A model generated the notes under the pieces. It worked only from the letters and a program-made list of their open reading frames with translations, made no database searches and was not told the DNA's origin. Shown here one piece after another: positions 27,315 through 36,859 of a DNA stretch of 64,000 nucleotides; position 1 is the first letter of the stretch, and every line of letters starts with the position of its first letter. Source of the stretch: Herbidospora mongoliensis (GTDB lineage Bacteria > Actinomycetota > Actinomycetes > Streptosporangiales > Streptosporangiaceae); assembly GCF_001570545.1 (NCBI RefSeq), contig NZ_BBXD01000014.1, positions 319,508 to 383,507 of the forward strand. Reading direction: 5' to 3'. A program made the position numbers and the translations under genes.

Positions 27315-27621
27315 AGCTGACACCGGTTTGGACGGCTGCGATCGCAGCCGCTGCCGTGCGGTCGGCATGGAGAGCGGGTTGGCCGCTGCCCTGACCCCGC
27401 CACACCAGCTGCGCTGTCGGTCGGGCTGCACCTGCCGACGTAGATCCAAGCGGGCGGTAGAGCCCCTGGTCGCGCCAGCGATGGAGCACGCGCCCGGCTT
27501 CGACGCGCTTGACCCCGTTCCGAGAACAGCGTGTTCGCTCTGGACGACTTGAGTGTGCCCCCAGGGCATGGTGTTCGCTCACTAGCGCAGCAACCGGCCC
27601 GAACCTGAGAGGAACTTCCTG
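27315..27621. other. Intergenic stretch without recognised feature
   Basis: About 300 bases between the RidA and CPBP genes hold short frames with no family resemblance. The promoter of the CPBP gene is expected near its 3' end; GAGAGG at 27609-27614 is the ribosome site for the ATG at 27622. Confidence 0.5.
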
Positions 27622-28554
27622 ATGGATGCACCACGAGACGCGGCGGGTCGCCCGCACCCCGTGTCAAGTCCCTCGGTGCAGGGGCGCGCCCGGCCGTTCG
27701 GCGCGCACCTCCGCATGAGCTGGTGGAAACCGCTCGTGGTCATCATCGTGCCCTCGCTGGTGATGGTGGTCCTGCAGGTCGCTCTCTACCAGATCGTCGG
27801 CGTCATCGAGGGCAGCGACGACCCGCTGGCAGCCGGCTTCACGCCGTTGAAGTTCCTGGCCGTCAACCTGAGCGTGGGCGCCGCGGGTGTGCTGGCGATC
27901 GTGCTCCTGGCGTGGATGGCGGAGGTGCCGTGGCGCAGCCTGATCAGCGCGCCGCGAGCGTTCGACGCGCGCCGCTTGGCGGAGTATCTGCTCGGCGCGG
28001 CGCTGCTGGTGGGCGCCGGGATCGGTGTCGTGGCGCTGGTCGCCCCCGACGCGCCGGGCTGGACCGCCTTCGGTGTGAGCGCCACGACGGTCGCCATGCT
28101 GGTGATCATCCTTTTGACCACCCCGATACAGGCCGCCGGGGAGGAGTTGATGTTCCGGAGCGCCGTGCTGCCCGCCGCCGCGTCCTGGGTGCGTGCGGTC
28201 CGCCCGGCTCTGGTCGTCGGGCTCGTGGTCTCCAGCCTGGCCTTCGCTGTGGTTCACGGGTCGACCGACCCCTGGCTGTTCGGCTACTACGTCGTGATCG
28301 GTGTCTGCACCGGGCTGATGGCGATCATCAGCGGGGGCGTCGAGGCGCCGATCGCGTTCCACGTCGCCAACAACGTCCTGGCGACGACCGTCAACACGCT
28401 GATGGCCGACGGCGAGGCGTTCCCCCTCGACCGATCCACCGACACCGGCGACGCGTCCCTGCTGATCCTGGCCGCTGTCGACGTCGGCATGGTCGTCCTG
28501 GTCTGGGTGCGCGAGCGGCGAGCACGAGCCGCGGGCCGGGCGGGCGACTCATGA
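27622..28554 (+). CDS. CPBP-family intramembrane glutamic endopeptidase
   Basis: This 310-residue membrane protein has about eight hydrophobic segments. The CPBP (Abi/Rce1-like) motifs are present in order: GEELMFRSAVL (catalytic Glu pair and Arg), AFAVVHGSTDPW (His), and FHVANNVLA (His and Asn). It would cleave proteins within the membrane; the substrate is unknown. The MerR gene that follows overlaps its stop by four bases, so the two form a translationally coupled unit and the regulator may control the protease gene. Confidence 0.92.
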   Translation: MDAPRDAAGRPHPVSSPSVQGRARPFGAHLRMSWWKPLVVIIVPSLVMVVLQVALYQIVGVIEGSDDPLAAGFTPLKFLAVNLSVGAAGVLAIVLLAWMAEVPWRSLISAPRAFDARRLAEYLLGAALLVGAGIGVVALVAPDAPGWTAFGVSATTVAMLVIILLTTPIQAAGEELMFRSAVLPAAASWVRAVRPALVVGLVVSSLAFAVVHGSTDPWLFGYYVVIGVCTGLMAIISGGVEAPIAFHVANNVLATTVNTLMADGEAFPLDRSTDTGDASLLILAAVDVGMVVLVWVRERRARAAGRAGDS

Positions 28555-29252
28555 CCTGGAGTACTCGCGAGATAGCCGAGCTCGCGGAGACCACGGTGAA
28601 GACGGTGCGCTACTACCACGAGATCGGCCTGCTCGACGAACCTGACCGCGAACCCAACGGTTACAAGCGATACGAGGTCCGCCACCTGACGAGGCTTCTG
28701 CGGATCAAGCGACTGACCGGGCTGGGCGTGCCGCTCGCCCAGGTGGCCGCGATGGGAGCGGACCCCGACCGTCAGGCCTCGGTCTTCCGCACCATCGACG
28801 CCGAGCTCGAGGCGACGGTGGAGCGGCTCCAGGACATCCGGCGGGTGCTGGCCACGCTGTCCGAGCCGGGCGCGTCAGCGGACGTGCCGACCGGGTTCAG
28901 CGGCGTCGCGGAGGACCTGCGCGACAACGACCGCGCGCTCCTCACGATCTACGCCCAGCTGTTCTCGGATGAGTCGATGGACGCCGTACGGCGGACCCTT
29001 GAGGCACGCCCCAACGTCGCCCTGGACGAGGAGTTCCGCGACCTGCCCGAGGACGCCGACGACATCACGCGGCAGAGCCTCGCCGAGCAGCTCGCGCCGT
29101 TCATCGATCACCCGGTCACTCTGGAACTCAAGGACTCCGCGCCGCGGCAGGCCCGGGTTGCCCTCGGCCGTGCTCTCGAAGCCCTCTACAACCGCGCCCA
29201 GATCGACGTGCTTCGCCGGGCACAGGTGATCAGTACAACCAGCCGCGGCTGA
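28551..29252 (+). CDS. MerR-family transcriptional regulator (copy 2)
   Basis: This 233-residue protein starts at the ATG at 28551 that forms ATGA with the CPBP stop. The DNA-binding part (TWSTREIAELAETTVKTVRY, GYKRYEVRHLTRLLRIKRL) and the C-terminus (YNRAQIDVLRRAQV) are strongly similar to the MerR at 25566-26297. No metal-binding cysteines are present. The coupling suggests autoregulation together with the CPBP protease. Confidence 0.92.
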   Translation: MTWSTREIAELAETTVKTVRYYHEIGLLDEPDREPNGYKRYEVRHLTRLLRIKRLTGLGVPLAQVAAMGADPDRQASVFRTIDAELEATVERLQDIRRVLATLSEPGASADVPTGFSGVAEDLRDNDRALLTIYAQLFSDESMDAVRRTLEARPNVALDEEFRDLPEDADDITRQSLAEQLAPFIDHPVTLELKDSAPRQARVALGRALEALYNRAQIDVLRRAQVISTTSRG

Positions 29253-29257
29253 CGCGA

Positions 29258-29962
29258 TCACCCCGTTCGGACCGACCCGTAGGCGGCGGGCGCGACCAGC
29301 ACGCGCAGGTTCGCCGGGGCGTCGACGCCGAGTTCCAGGCGGTGCGCGCGCTCGTACAGGCCGATCTGGCGCAGGGCCGCCGCGTGGTCGCCGGACGTGG
29401 CCAGGCCACGGATCAGGAGTTCCTGGTTGGCCTGGGCCAGGGGGTTGCGGGCCACGGCGCGGCCGGCGTACACGACGGCTTCGCGGGCGTGGCCGTCCCG
29501 GAGCAGGGTGGCGGCCGTACGGCGCAGGCGCTGTTCGACGATCGAGGCGAGGCGGTGGCGTTCGAGCAGCAGCCAGTGGTCGAACTCCGTGCTGGCCACC
29601 GGTTCCGCGCCTTCCAGCAGTTCGCCGCCGAGCCGCAGCAGCGACACCGTATCGGTGGGACCCTTGGTGAGCGTGTGGACGTCGACCTCCACGTCCGCGC
29701 CCAGCGCGAGGGTCAGCGGGTCGCCGTTCAGCATCCCCGGCAGGCCGACGGCGCGGCGCAGTTCGGTGAGTGTCCACCGCAGCGCGCCCAGCGGGTCGGC
29801 GGCGTTGTCGAACAGCAGCCTGGCCAGGTGCGTGCGGCTCGGCGCGCACTCGGCGAGCAGGAGGTAGCCGAGCAGCGCCCAGGTCTTACGTCCACGCGGT
29901 GGGCGGAGTCGCTCGCCGTCGCGTTCCAGGACCGGTCGGCCGAGCAGCCGGATCGTCAGCAT
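29258..29962 (-). CDS. Short SARP-type protein: winged helix plus BTAD
   Basis: This 234-residue protein has a degenerate winged helix (MLTIRLLGRPVLERDG, GRKTWALLGYLLLAECAP, GALRWTLTELRRAVG) and a BTAD (DGHAREAVVYAGRAVARNPL, ALRQIGLYERAHRLELG). It has no ATPase or TPR extension. It ends six bases beyond the MerR stop in a convergent arrangement and is divergent from the LuxR-type ATPase regulator, with 140 bases between. The target is unknown. Confidence 0.82.
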   Translation of the reverse strand: MLTIRLLGRPVLERDGERLRPPRGRKTWALLGYLLLAECAPSRTHLARLLFDNAADPLGALRWTLTELRRAVGLPGMLNGDPLTLALGADVEVDVHTLTKGPTDTVSLLRLGGELLEGAEPVASTEFDHWLLLERHRLASIVEQRLRRTAATLLRDGHAREAVVYAGRAVARNPLAQANQELLIRGLATSGDHAAALRQIGLYERAHRLELGVDAPANLRVLVAPAAYGSVRTG

Positions 29963-30102
29963 GTGCCGCTCCTCAGGGGATCAATTCCGGTCAGTCAATC
30001 CCGGGGCCCGCACCGGCCGCATCCGTGGCGGGTACGGAAAACGACTCAGTGAAAACCGCCCGGTACGCTGGCCGTCAACAAGGATCTCGATGAAGGCTGC
30101 GG

Positions 30103-32955
30103 ATGACGGGTTCCGGGTCGGACGTGTCGGCACGCGAGGCCGAGGTGCTGGCCGCGCTCGGGGAGCGCCTGACGAACGCCGAGATCGCCGCCCGGCTGTT
30201 CATCTCGGTCCGCACCGTGGAAAGCCACGTCTCCTCCCTGATGCGCAAACTTCAGGTGGACGGCCGCAGGGCACTGGCGGCCGCCGGGAAGACGGCGAAC
30301 CCGGTGACACCGCGGCTGCCCGCGGCGCTGACCTCGTTCATCGGCCGGGAGGCTGAACGGGCCGTCCTGGCCCGTGCGCTCGGCGCGCACCGTCTGGTGA
30401 CCGCGGTGGGGCCGGGCGGGGTCGGCAAGACACGCTTGGCGCTGAACGTCATCATCGATGTCGCCGGCCGGTACGCCGACGGCGCCTGGTACGTCGATCT
30501 GGTGCCCGTGACGGATCCGGCGATGGTGGCGCCGGCGATAGCGGCGGCCCTCGGCCTCGGGGAGCGCCAGGGCCGGTCGAGCGAGGACACCGTCCTGGGC
30601 TGGCTGGGGTCCCGGCAGGCGCTGCTGGTGCTCGACAACTGTGAGCACCTGCTCGACGGGATGCCGGCGCTGGCCGAGCGGCTGCTCACCGGCAGTCCCG
30701 GGCTGTCGATGCTGCTCACCAGCCGCGCCCGGCTGCTGGTGCCCTTCGAGCAGGTGGTTGCGGTGCCCGGTCTGTCCGTCGAGGCGGGTGACGCGGTGGA
30801 GTTGTTCCTGGCACGCGCGGCCGCGGCCGGCAGTCCGGTGGCGGCGACGGACACCGGCCGGGTCGCCGAGATCTGCCGCGCGCTCGACGGCATGGCGCTG
30901 GCCATCGAGCTCACCGCCGCCCGCGTGCCGTCGCTCGGCCTGGACGGCATCGAAGCCGGCCTGACCGACCAGATGGACCTCCTGGCCGGTGGCCCGCGCG
31001 CGAACGACCGGCACCGTTCGATGCGGTCGGCGCTCGACTGGAGTTACACCCTGCTCGACGCGGCGGATCAGGCGTTGCTGCGCAGGCTCTCCGTGTTCGC
31101 GGCGGCGTTCTCCCCGGTCGCGGCGCGGGCCGTGTGCGCGGGCCGGCCGCCGGTGTCCGGTGATGCCGTCACGGCGGCGCTGGCCCGGCTCACCGATCAG
31201 AGCCTCCTGGTCGCGGTCGTGGACGAGGCCGGGACCCGCTACCGGGCGCTGGAGACGATCCGGCAGTACGGCGCCGCGCGTTTGGCCGATGAGGGCGAGC
31301 TGGATCGGGCTCATTCCGGTCACCTGGCCTGGTGCCTGGACACCGCCGTCGCCGCCGGGCTGCCCTCCGGCGACGACCCGGCCTGGCGGCGCCGGTTCGA
31401 TGAGGTGGCGGACGAGCTGCGCGCCGCGCTGCGCCGGGCGGCGGCCGGCGGCTCGCATCGGGCGCGGGGGTACCGGCTGGCGATCAGGCTGGCCGAGATG
31501 GCGTTCGCGCGTGGACTGCCCGGCGAGGCCCAGGCGCGGTACGAGCAGGCGGCGGACCTGGCGGCGGACGCGGGCGAAGCCGCGGCCGCCTTGCGCAGCG
31601 CCGCGGGCGCGGCCCTGTCGCGGCACCTCGGCGACGACGCGCTCCGGCTGCACGTGGCCGCGGCCGATGCGGCCGTCGAAGCGGGCGACCGGGCCGGCGC
31701 GGCCGCTGACCTCGCCCAGGCCGCCGAGCTGTGCCACCGTGCGGTGGGGCTGATGGCGACGGCGCCGCAGGACGGTTGGGCGGCCGAGTTGCTCGCCCGC
31801 GGGCGGGCGCTCACCGACGGCAGCACGGTGGCCGAGTCCCGGCTGCTGACCGCTGCGGCCTGCGCCGGCGACTACACCGATCCGGCCACCACCGAAGTGG
31901 CCGAGTCCCGGCTGCTGACCGCTGCGGCCTGCGCCGGCGACTACACCGATCCGGCCACCACCGAAGTGGCCGGGCGGGCCATTGCGCTGGCGCGCCAGGC
32001 GGGCGACCCGCTGGCCGAGAGTGCCGCGCTGGACGCGCTGACAGCGATCCAGCTGGCCCGTGGCGAGCTACGCGCCGCGCTGGCCAGCGCGGTTCGGCGC
32101 ACCGAGATTCTGGATCGGCTGCGCATGACGGCCATATCCGGGCTCGAGGTCTTCGATTCGCTCTACATGGCCGCCGAGTGCGCCACCGCCGTCGGCGACC
32201 TGCCAACCGCCAGGGCGATGGCCGAACGGATCCGCGATCTGCCCTTTCATCGCGAGGAAGGCCATCTGGCCACGTCCCGGCTGGTCGTCGTCACCGCCCT
32301 GGCCGGCGACTGGGACGAGACCCTCGTGCTGGCCGAGCGGTTCCGGGAGGGATGGGAGCAGGCCGGGCGGCCGCGCGCCGGGAACCTCACCCGTGCCGCC
32401 TACGCGGCGGCGACGGTGCACGGCCTGTGCGGGGACGATGGCGCCAGGGCCGCCTGGCTGGACATCGTCGACGCACTGGCGACCCCGGGCCAGCCGCTGT
32501 CGGCGATCCACTTCAACGAGTTCTTCGACGCGCTCCTGTTGCTGCACCGGGGCCGGGGCGAGGCCGCGCTCGACCTGCTCCACACGCCTCCGGAGCACTT
32601 TCGGACCTGGTCCAGCGGGATGTGGCGGCCGTGGTACGCGGCGCTGTGGGCCGAGGCGGCCGTGGTCACCGGCCATCCCGACGCCCGTGACCGCATCCGC
32701 CGCGCGGGCCTGGCCACCGCGGACAACCCCATCGCCGCCGCCATCGTGACCCGGGCCGAGGCCCTGACCGGCGACAGGGCCGACGACCGGGCCGGACTGG
32801 GCCTGGCGGCCGCCGCGTTGGAAGCCGCCGGATGCCGTTACCAGTGGGCTCGCACGCTCGTCGCCATCGGCGGGGCCGACCGCGCCCGGGGCGAGGCCGC
32901 GCTCGTCGCGATGGGCGCGACCGTCACGGCCTGGCCTCCGAACGCGGAGGACTAG
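30103..32955 (+). CDS. LuxR-type helix-turn-helix with STAND ATPase and TPR region
   Basis: This 950-residue regulator has the LuxR domain at its N-terminus (SAREAEVLAALGERLTNAEI, SVRTVESHVSSLMRKL), then an NB-ARC-like ATPase (Walker A GPGGVGKTRLA, Walker B ALLVLDNCEHLL) and a long helical repeat region. Most LAL-type regulators carry LuxR at the C-terminus, so the order here follows the AfsR-like scheme. GAAGG precedes the ATG. Residues 576-621 are an exact 23-residue tandem duplication. Its stop overlaps the opposing gene's stop within CTAG (32952-32955). Confidence 0.9.
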   Translation: MTGSGSDVSAREAEVLAALGERLTNAEIAARLFISVRTVESHVSSLMRKLQVDGRRALAAAGKTANPVTPRLPAALTSFIGREAERAVLARALGAHRLVTAVGPGGVGKTRLALNVIIDVAGRYADGAWYVDLVPVTDPAMVAPAIAAALGLGERQGRSSEDTVLGWLGSRQALLVLDNCEHLLDGMPALAERLLTGSPGLSMLLTSRARLLVPFEQVVAVPGLSVEAGDAVELFLARAAAAGSPVAATDTGRVAEICRALDGMALAIELTAARVPSLGLDGIEAGLTDQMDLLAGGPRANDRHRSMRSALDWSYTLLDAADQALLRRLSVFAAAFSPVAARAVCAGRPPVSGDAVTAALARLTDQSLLVAVVDEAGTRYRALETIRQYGAARLADEGELDRAHSGHLAWCLDTAVAAGLPSGDDPAWRRRFDEVADELRAALRRAAAGGSHRARGYRLAIRLAEMAFARGLPGEAQARYEQAADLAADAGEAAAALRSAAGAALSRHLGDDALRLHVAAADAAVEAGDRAGAAADLAQAAELCHRAVGLMATAPQDGWAAELLARGRALTDGSTVAESRLLTAAACAGDYTDPATTEVAESRLLTAAACAGDYTDPATTEVAGRAIALARQAGDPLAESAALDALTAIQLARGELRAALASAVRRTEILDRLRMTAISGLEVFDSLYMAAECATAVGDLPTARAMAERIRDLPFHREEGHLATSRLVVVTALAGDWDETLVLAERFREGWEQAGRPRAGNLTRAAYAAATVHGLCGDDGARAAWLDIVDALATPGQPLSAIHFNEFFDALLLLHRGRGEAALDLLHTPPEHFRTWSSGMWRPWYAALWAEAAVVTGHPDARDRIRRAGLATADNPIAAAIVTRAEALTGDRADDRAGLGLAAAALEAAGCRYQWARTLVAIGGADRARGEAALVAMGATVTAWPPNAED
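31828..31965 (+). repeat. Perfect 69-base tandem duplication inside the LuxR/STAND regulator
   Basis: 31828-31896 and 31897-31965 are identical base for base and keep the reading frame, adding 23 residues (VAESRLLTAAACAGDYTDPA, then TTE) to the helical repeat region. Complete identity including third codon positions means it arose very recently or is an assembly artefact. Confidence 0.95.
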
Positions 32956-35510
32956 CGGCCGATCGTCAGATCCTCGGTGGGCAGTGTCTGGCAAGCCAGC
33001 CGCCACCCCTCGGACAGTTCCGCGGCGGAGAACATCCCGCGGGTGTCGGTCTCGTAGGCGCCGGACAGCACCCGTACCCGGCAGGTGCCGCACGCGCCCT
33101 CGCCGCACGACTGCGGCAACGCGACATCGGCGGCGTTGGCCCCGTCGAGGACCGACTGACCGGGTGAGCAGAGGAACGCCGGTTCGCCGTCGGCCATGCC
33201 GATCTTGTACGCGGTGACGCCTGCCGCCGCGGCGGCGAGGGCGATGACGTGCGCCCGCTCCCTGCGGGTCTCCTTGCTGCGGCCCGACACGAAGGCCTCG
33301 GTGAGGATCGCCTCCCGGGGCAGCTCCAGTTCCGTCAGGTAGCCGATCACGTCCTGCATCATCGCCGCCGGCCCGCAGAGATGGACGCGGCTCACCCCGG
33401 CGAAGGCCCGGAGCGCGTTCGCGTCGATCCGCCCGTCCCGCCCGGTCACGAAGATCGACACCTCGAGGCCCGGCAGCCGCTCCCGCAAGGCGTCCAGTTC
33501 CCGCCGGAACAGCACGTCGGCCTCGGTCCGGAAGCTGGCGAGCAGCACGATCCGGCCGGTGTGACCCGCTTCCGTGGCTGCGACCAGCACGCTCATGAGG
33601 GGGGTGATCCCGACGCCACCGCCAATCAGCAGCAACGCGCCGGGGTGCGGTTCCCAGGTGAATTCCCCATGCGGGCCGCTCACCCTCAGCGCGTCGCCGA
33701 CCGCCAGTTCCTCGTGCAGGAACGTGGAGCCGAGACCGTCCGGTTCGAGCTTCACGGAGATCTCGGCGAAGCGGCGTTCGCCGGGTCCGCTGCAGATCGA
33801 GTACGACCGTTCGATCGGCTCCGCCGCGACCGGGAGATCGACCTTGACGTACTGCCCGGCCGTGAACGTGAACGGCAGGGAGCGGCCGGTCAGCGGTTCC
33901 AGGCGGATCCGCCGCACGGTCGGCGACAATGCCTCGATCGAGGCCACCCGCAGGTAGCCCTGCCACGGGACGGCCGGGTTCCGGGCCGCCCCGCGGGACA
34001 GGATGGTGCGCCACATGGTCCCGAGCTGCCGTTGCCTGAGCACCGCGTTCGCCGCCAGCAGCCCGCCGGCCAGCGCTCCGACCACTCCGGGCCCCCAGGC
34101 GTCCTGCCCGGCCACGAACAGGCCCTTGATCGGTGTACGGGATCCGGCCCGCGGTGACCGCATCCGCTGGGGCGTCGCCGAGAGCCCGTAGAAGGAGCCG
34201 AGAACGCTGCGCTGATAGGTCTCGAAGGACAGCGGCGTGGCGAGTTCGGCGAACGCGATCGCGTCACGGAATCCGGGCCATTGTCCTTCCAGGCGGTCGA
34301 TCAGCCGTTCGGTCAGCTCCTCCTTGAGCCGCCGGTAGCTGTCCGGCCGTTCGCCCTCGGGTATCCCACGCCACTGGTCGACCATCCCCGGATCGACGAG
34401 TTCCACGACCTCGACCGTGTGGGAGCGGGCGGCCGGGTTGTTGAGCGACGCGAACGAGACGTACAGCACCCCTTCTCCGGGCGGACGGCGGAACCCTTCG
34501 TGGTCGTCGAGGTCGGGCATGAACCAGTGGTTCTCGCCGCGTAGCCCGAACGCGGCCGGTGAGCGGTCCAGCCCGAGGAACAGCATGATCGCCGACGGTT
34601 CCGCCGGCAGGTCGGCCAGTTCCTCACTCTTCCCGATCAGTTTGTACGTGTTGCGCACCCCCGCCGCCGAGACGACGGTGCCCGTCCGCACGTGGTAGCG
34701 GCGGCCGGTGGCGGTGTCCTGGACGTCGACCCCGGTCACCCTGCCGCGATCGAGGACGAGCCGGTCGACGCGCTGCCGGGGGCGCAGCTCCACGTCGTAC
34801 CGCTGAAGGATCTCCAGCACGATCCGGCCCAGCTCCTTCGGCCCGCCCACGGGGTGCGCGGTGCCTGCCATGAAGAAGGTCAGCGGGACCGCGGCGTGAT
34901 AGCCGAAGGCGCTCGACGCCGGCGGCGTACCGTAAAGACCCCACCTCGCGGCCAGAACCGCCCGCAGACGCGGATCGTCGAAGCTGCGGACGACCTGATC
35001 CCGCAACGACCGGTACGCCTCCGGGAAGAGCCGCTCGACGACGGGTGCACCCACCTTGCGCAGGCCTGCGGGCATCGACGCCAGGACATTGCGCGCCGCC
35101 AGCCCGGACCACGCGCGACGTGTCGTCCGGAGAAAGCCGTCGACGGCACTAGTCTCGGCCGGGAACCGTTCGGCCAGACGCGCCCGGAACCGTTCCCGCG
35201 TGGCGGGGACGGCGAAATCGAATCCCGGGAAGTGCAGGACGTCGTAGTCGTCCGGCAGGGGAGACAGCTGCACCCGGCCGTCGGTCATGAACTCGAGGAA
35301 AGGCCCGGCGTCCGTGCTCATGTAGTGCAGCCCGGTGCCGAACTGGAATCGTCCGGCGCGGGAGAACTCGTGTGTCATCCCGCCGAGCGTGTAGTGCTGT
35401 TCGAGGACGAGAACCCGCTTCCCGCCGAACTGCGCGATCGCGCGCGCCGCCGCGAGACCGCCCATCCCCGACCCGATCACCACGACGTCGGCTTCCTCAT
35501 CCGTACCCAT
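32952..35510 (-). CDS. Fusion of CrtI/retinol-saturase-like flavoprotein with reductase and 2Fe-2S ferredoxin
   Basis: This 852-residue protein combines two systems. Residues 1 to ~495 are a phytoene-desaturase/CRTISO-type FAD oxidoreductase (VVVIGSGMGGLAAA, GLFVAGQDAWGPGVVGALAG). Residues ~520-750 are a ferredoxin-reductase module with the flavin motif RSYS and a GGGVGITPLMSVL nucleotide loop. The C-terminus is a plant-type 2Fe-2S domain with Cys802, Cys807, Cys810 and Cys840. One chain could therefore pass electrons from NAD(P)H to the polyene-modifying flavin. It is divergent from another flavoprotein gene at 35624. The substrate is unknown; no carotenoid genes are adjacent. Confidence 0.88.
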   Translation of the reverse strand: MGTDEEADVVVIGSGMGGLAAARAIAQFGGKRVLVLEQHYTLGGMTHEFSRAGRFQFGTGLHYMSTDAGPFLEFMTDGRVQLSPLPDDYDVLHFPGFDFAVPATRERFRARLAERFPAETSAVDGFLRTTRRAWSGLAARNVLASMPAGLRKVGAPVVERLFPEAYRSLRDQVVRSFDDPRLRAVLAARWGLYGTPPASSAFGYHAAVPLTFFMAGTAHPVGGPKELGRIVLEILQRYDVELRPRQRVDRLVLDRGRVTGVDVQDTATGRRYHVRTGTVVSAAGVRNTYKLIGKSEELADLPAEPSAIMLFLGLDRSPAAFGLRGENHWFMPDLDDHEGFRRPPGEGVLYVSFASLNNPAARSHTVEVVELVDPGMVDQWRGIPEGERPDSYRRLKEELTERLIDRLEGQWPGFRDAIAFAELATPLSFETYQRSVLGSFYGLSATPQRMRSPRAGSRTPIKGLFVAGQDAWGPGVVGALAGGLLAANAVLRQRQLGTMWRTILSRGAARNPAVPWQGYLRVASIEALSPTVRRIRLEPLTGRSLPFTFTAGQYVKVDLPVAAEPIERSYSICSGPGERRFAEISVKLEPDGLGSTFLHEELAVGDALRVSGPHGEFTWEPHPGALLLIGGGVGITPLMSVLVAATEAGHTGRIVLLASFRTEADVLFRRELDALRERLPGLEVSIFVTGRDGRIDANALRAFAGVSRVHLCGPAAMMQDVIGYLTELELPREAILTEAFVSGRSKETRRERAHVIALAAAAAGVTAYKIGMADGEPAFLCSPGQSVLDGANAADVALPQSCGEGACGTCRVRVLSGAYETDTRGMFSAAELSEGWRLACQTLPTEDLTIGR

Positions 35511-35623
35511 GCTGAGAGGTTGCCGGAGCCGACTTTATAAGGACTGAAGGAGTTGTGAAGTCGGGGGTGAGGGCGGCAGGTCGGGTACGACCAGGTCATG
35601 GCACACCAACATCAGCAGGCGTC

Positions 35624-36856
35624 ATGAATCGGCGATCCGTGATCGTGGTCGGCGCGGGGCTGGCCGGGCTGGCCTGCGCGGTGCGGCTGCGCCGGTCGGG
35701 CGTGCCCGTCACCGTGCTGGAGGCCGCGGACGGGGTGGGCGGCAGGATGCGCACCGACATGGTGGACGGCTTCCGGCTCGATCGCGGCTTCCAGGTGCTG
35801 AACACCGGTTATCCCGAGGTGCCCCGCGTGCTGGACGTCGGGGCGCTGCGGCTGCGCGCCTTCAACTCGGGCATGCTGGTCTTCCGCACCGGCGGCGGCA
35901 GGGAAAGGGTCATGCTGCCGTGGAAGCACCCGCGCCACGCCCTCACCGGCCTGACCGCCGATCTCGGCACCCCGGTCGACAAGGCGGTCCTGGCCGCCAT
36001 GACCGCGCGCGATCTGGCCTTCCCCGCCCGGATGCTGCGCGCGGGCGCCGAGCGCACCATCCTCGACGAGCTCCGTCACTGGGGCATGTCGCCGGTGATG
36101 GCCGAGCGGCTGATCCGGCCGTTCCTGGCCGGTGTGCTGCTGGAACGGGAACTGGAGACCTCCAGCCGGGTCTTCCACCTGATCTGGCGGTCGTTCGCGC
36201 GCGGCACCATCGCCGTGCCGGCGCTGGGCATGGGCGAGATCCCGGCGCAGCTGGCGAGCCGTCTGCCCGCGCGGGCCGTGCGTCTGGAGTGCCCGGTGCG
36301 GGCGGTCAGCGGCACGGGCGTGATCCTGGACGACGGCGAGGAGCTGCCCGCCGCGGCCGTGGTGGTGGCCACCGACCCGCGCGCCGCCGCGGCGTTGCTG
36401 CCCGGCCTGCGCACCCCCGCCATGCGGGCCGTCACCACCTTCTACCACGCCGCACCCGAGTCTCCGCTCGCGGAGGCCATCCTGGTGATCGACGCCGACG
36501 GCGTCATCGCCGACACGCTGGTCATGACCGACGCGGCTCCCGAGTACAGCGCCACAGGTGAGGCGCTCATCGCCACGTCGGTGCTGGGAACGGCCGGTGA
36601 CGACGCCGAGCCGCGCGTGCGGGGCCGCCTGGAGGAGATCTACGGTACGGACGTCCAGGAGTGGCGCCACCTCGCCACCTACGCGATCGCCGAGGCGTTG
36701 CCGTCGATGCCGCCGCCCATGCCCTTGCGCCGTCGCGTCCGCCTGGGGGCTGGGCTCTACGTCTGCGGCGACCACCGGGACACGGGGTCCATCCAGGGGG
36801 CGCTGGTGTCGGGGCGGCGGGCGGCCGACGCGGTCCTGAACGACCTGAGACCATGA
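35624..36856 (+). CDS. FAD-dependent oxidoreductase (amine oxidase/protoporphyrinogen oxidase fold)
   Basis: About 410 residues starting MNRRSVIVVGAGLAGLACAV, the dinucleotide-binding motif, followed by GGRMRTDMVDGFRLDRGFQV and a C-terminal FAD contact region (GLYVCGDHRDTGSIQGALVS). This matches plant-like phytoene-desaturase-related NAD(P)/FAD proteins. A GTG at 35555 would add 23 residues, but its spacing from the AAGGAG is only two bases. The gene is divergent from the large fusion flavoprotein; a shared pathway is plausible but unproven. Confidence 0.85.
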   Translation: MNRRSVIVVGAGLAGLACAVRLRRSGVPVTVLEAADGVGGRMRTDMVDGFRLDRGFQVLNTGYPEVPRVLDVGALRLRAFNSGMLVFRTGGGRERVMLPWKHPRHALTGLTADLGTPVDKAVLAAMTARDLAFPARMLRAGAERTILDELRHWGMSPVMAERLIRPFLAGVLLERELETSSRVFHLIWRSFARGTIAVPALGMGEIPAQLASRLPARAVRLECPVRAVSGTGVILDDGEELPAAAVVVATDPRAAAALLPGLRTPAMRAVTTFYHAAPESPLAEAILVIDADGVIADTLVMTDAAPEYSATGEALIATSVLGTAGDDAEPRVRGRLEEIYGTDVQEWRHLATYAIAEALPSMPPPMPLRRRVRLGAGLYVCGDHRDTGSIQGALVSGRRAADAVLNDLRP

Positions 36857-36859
36857 TCG

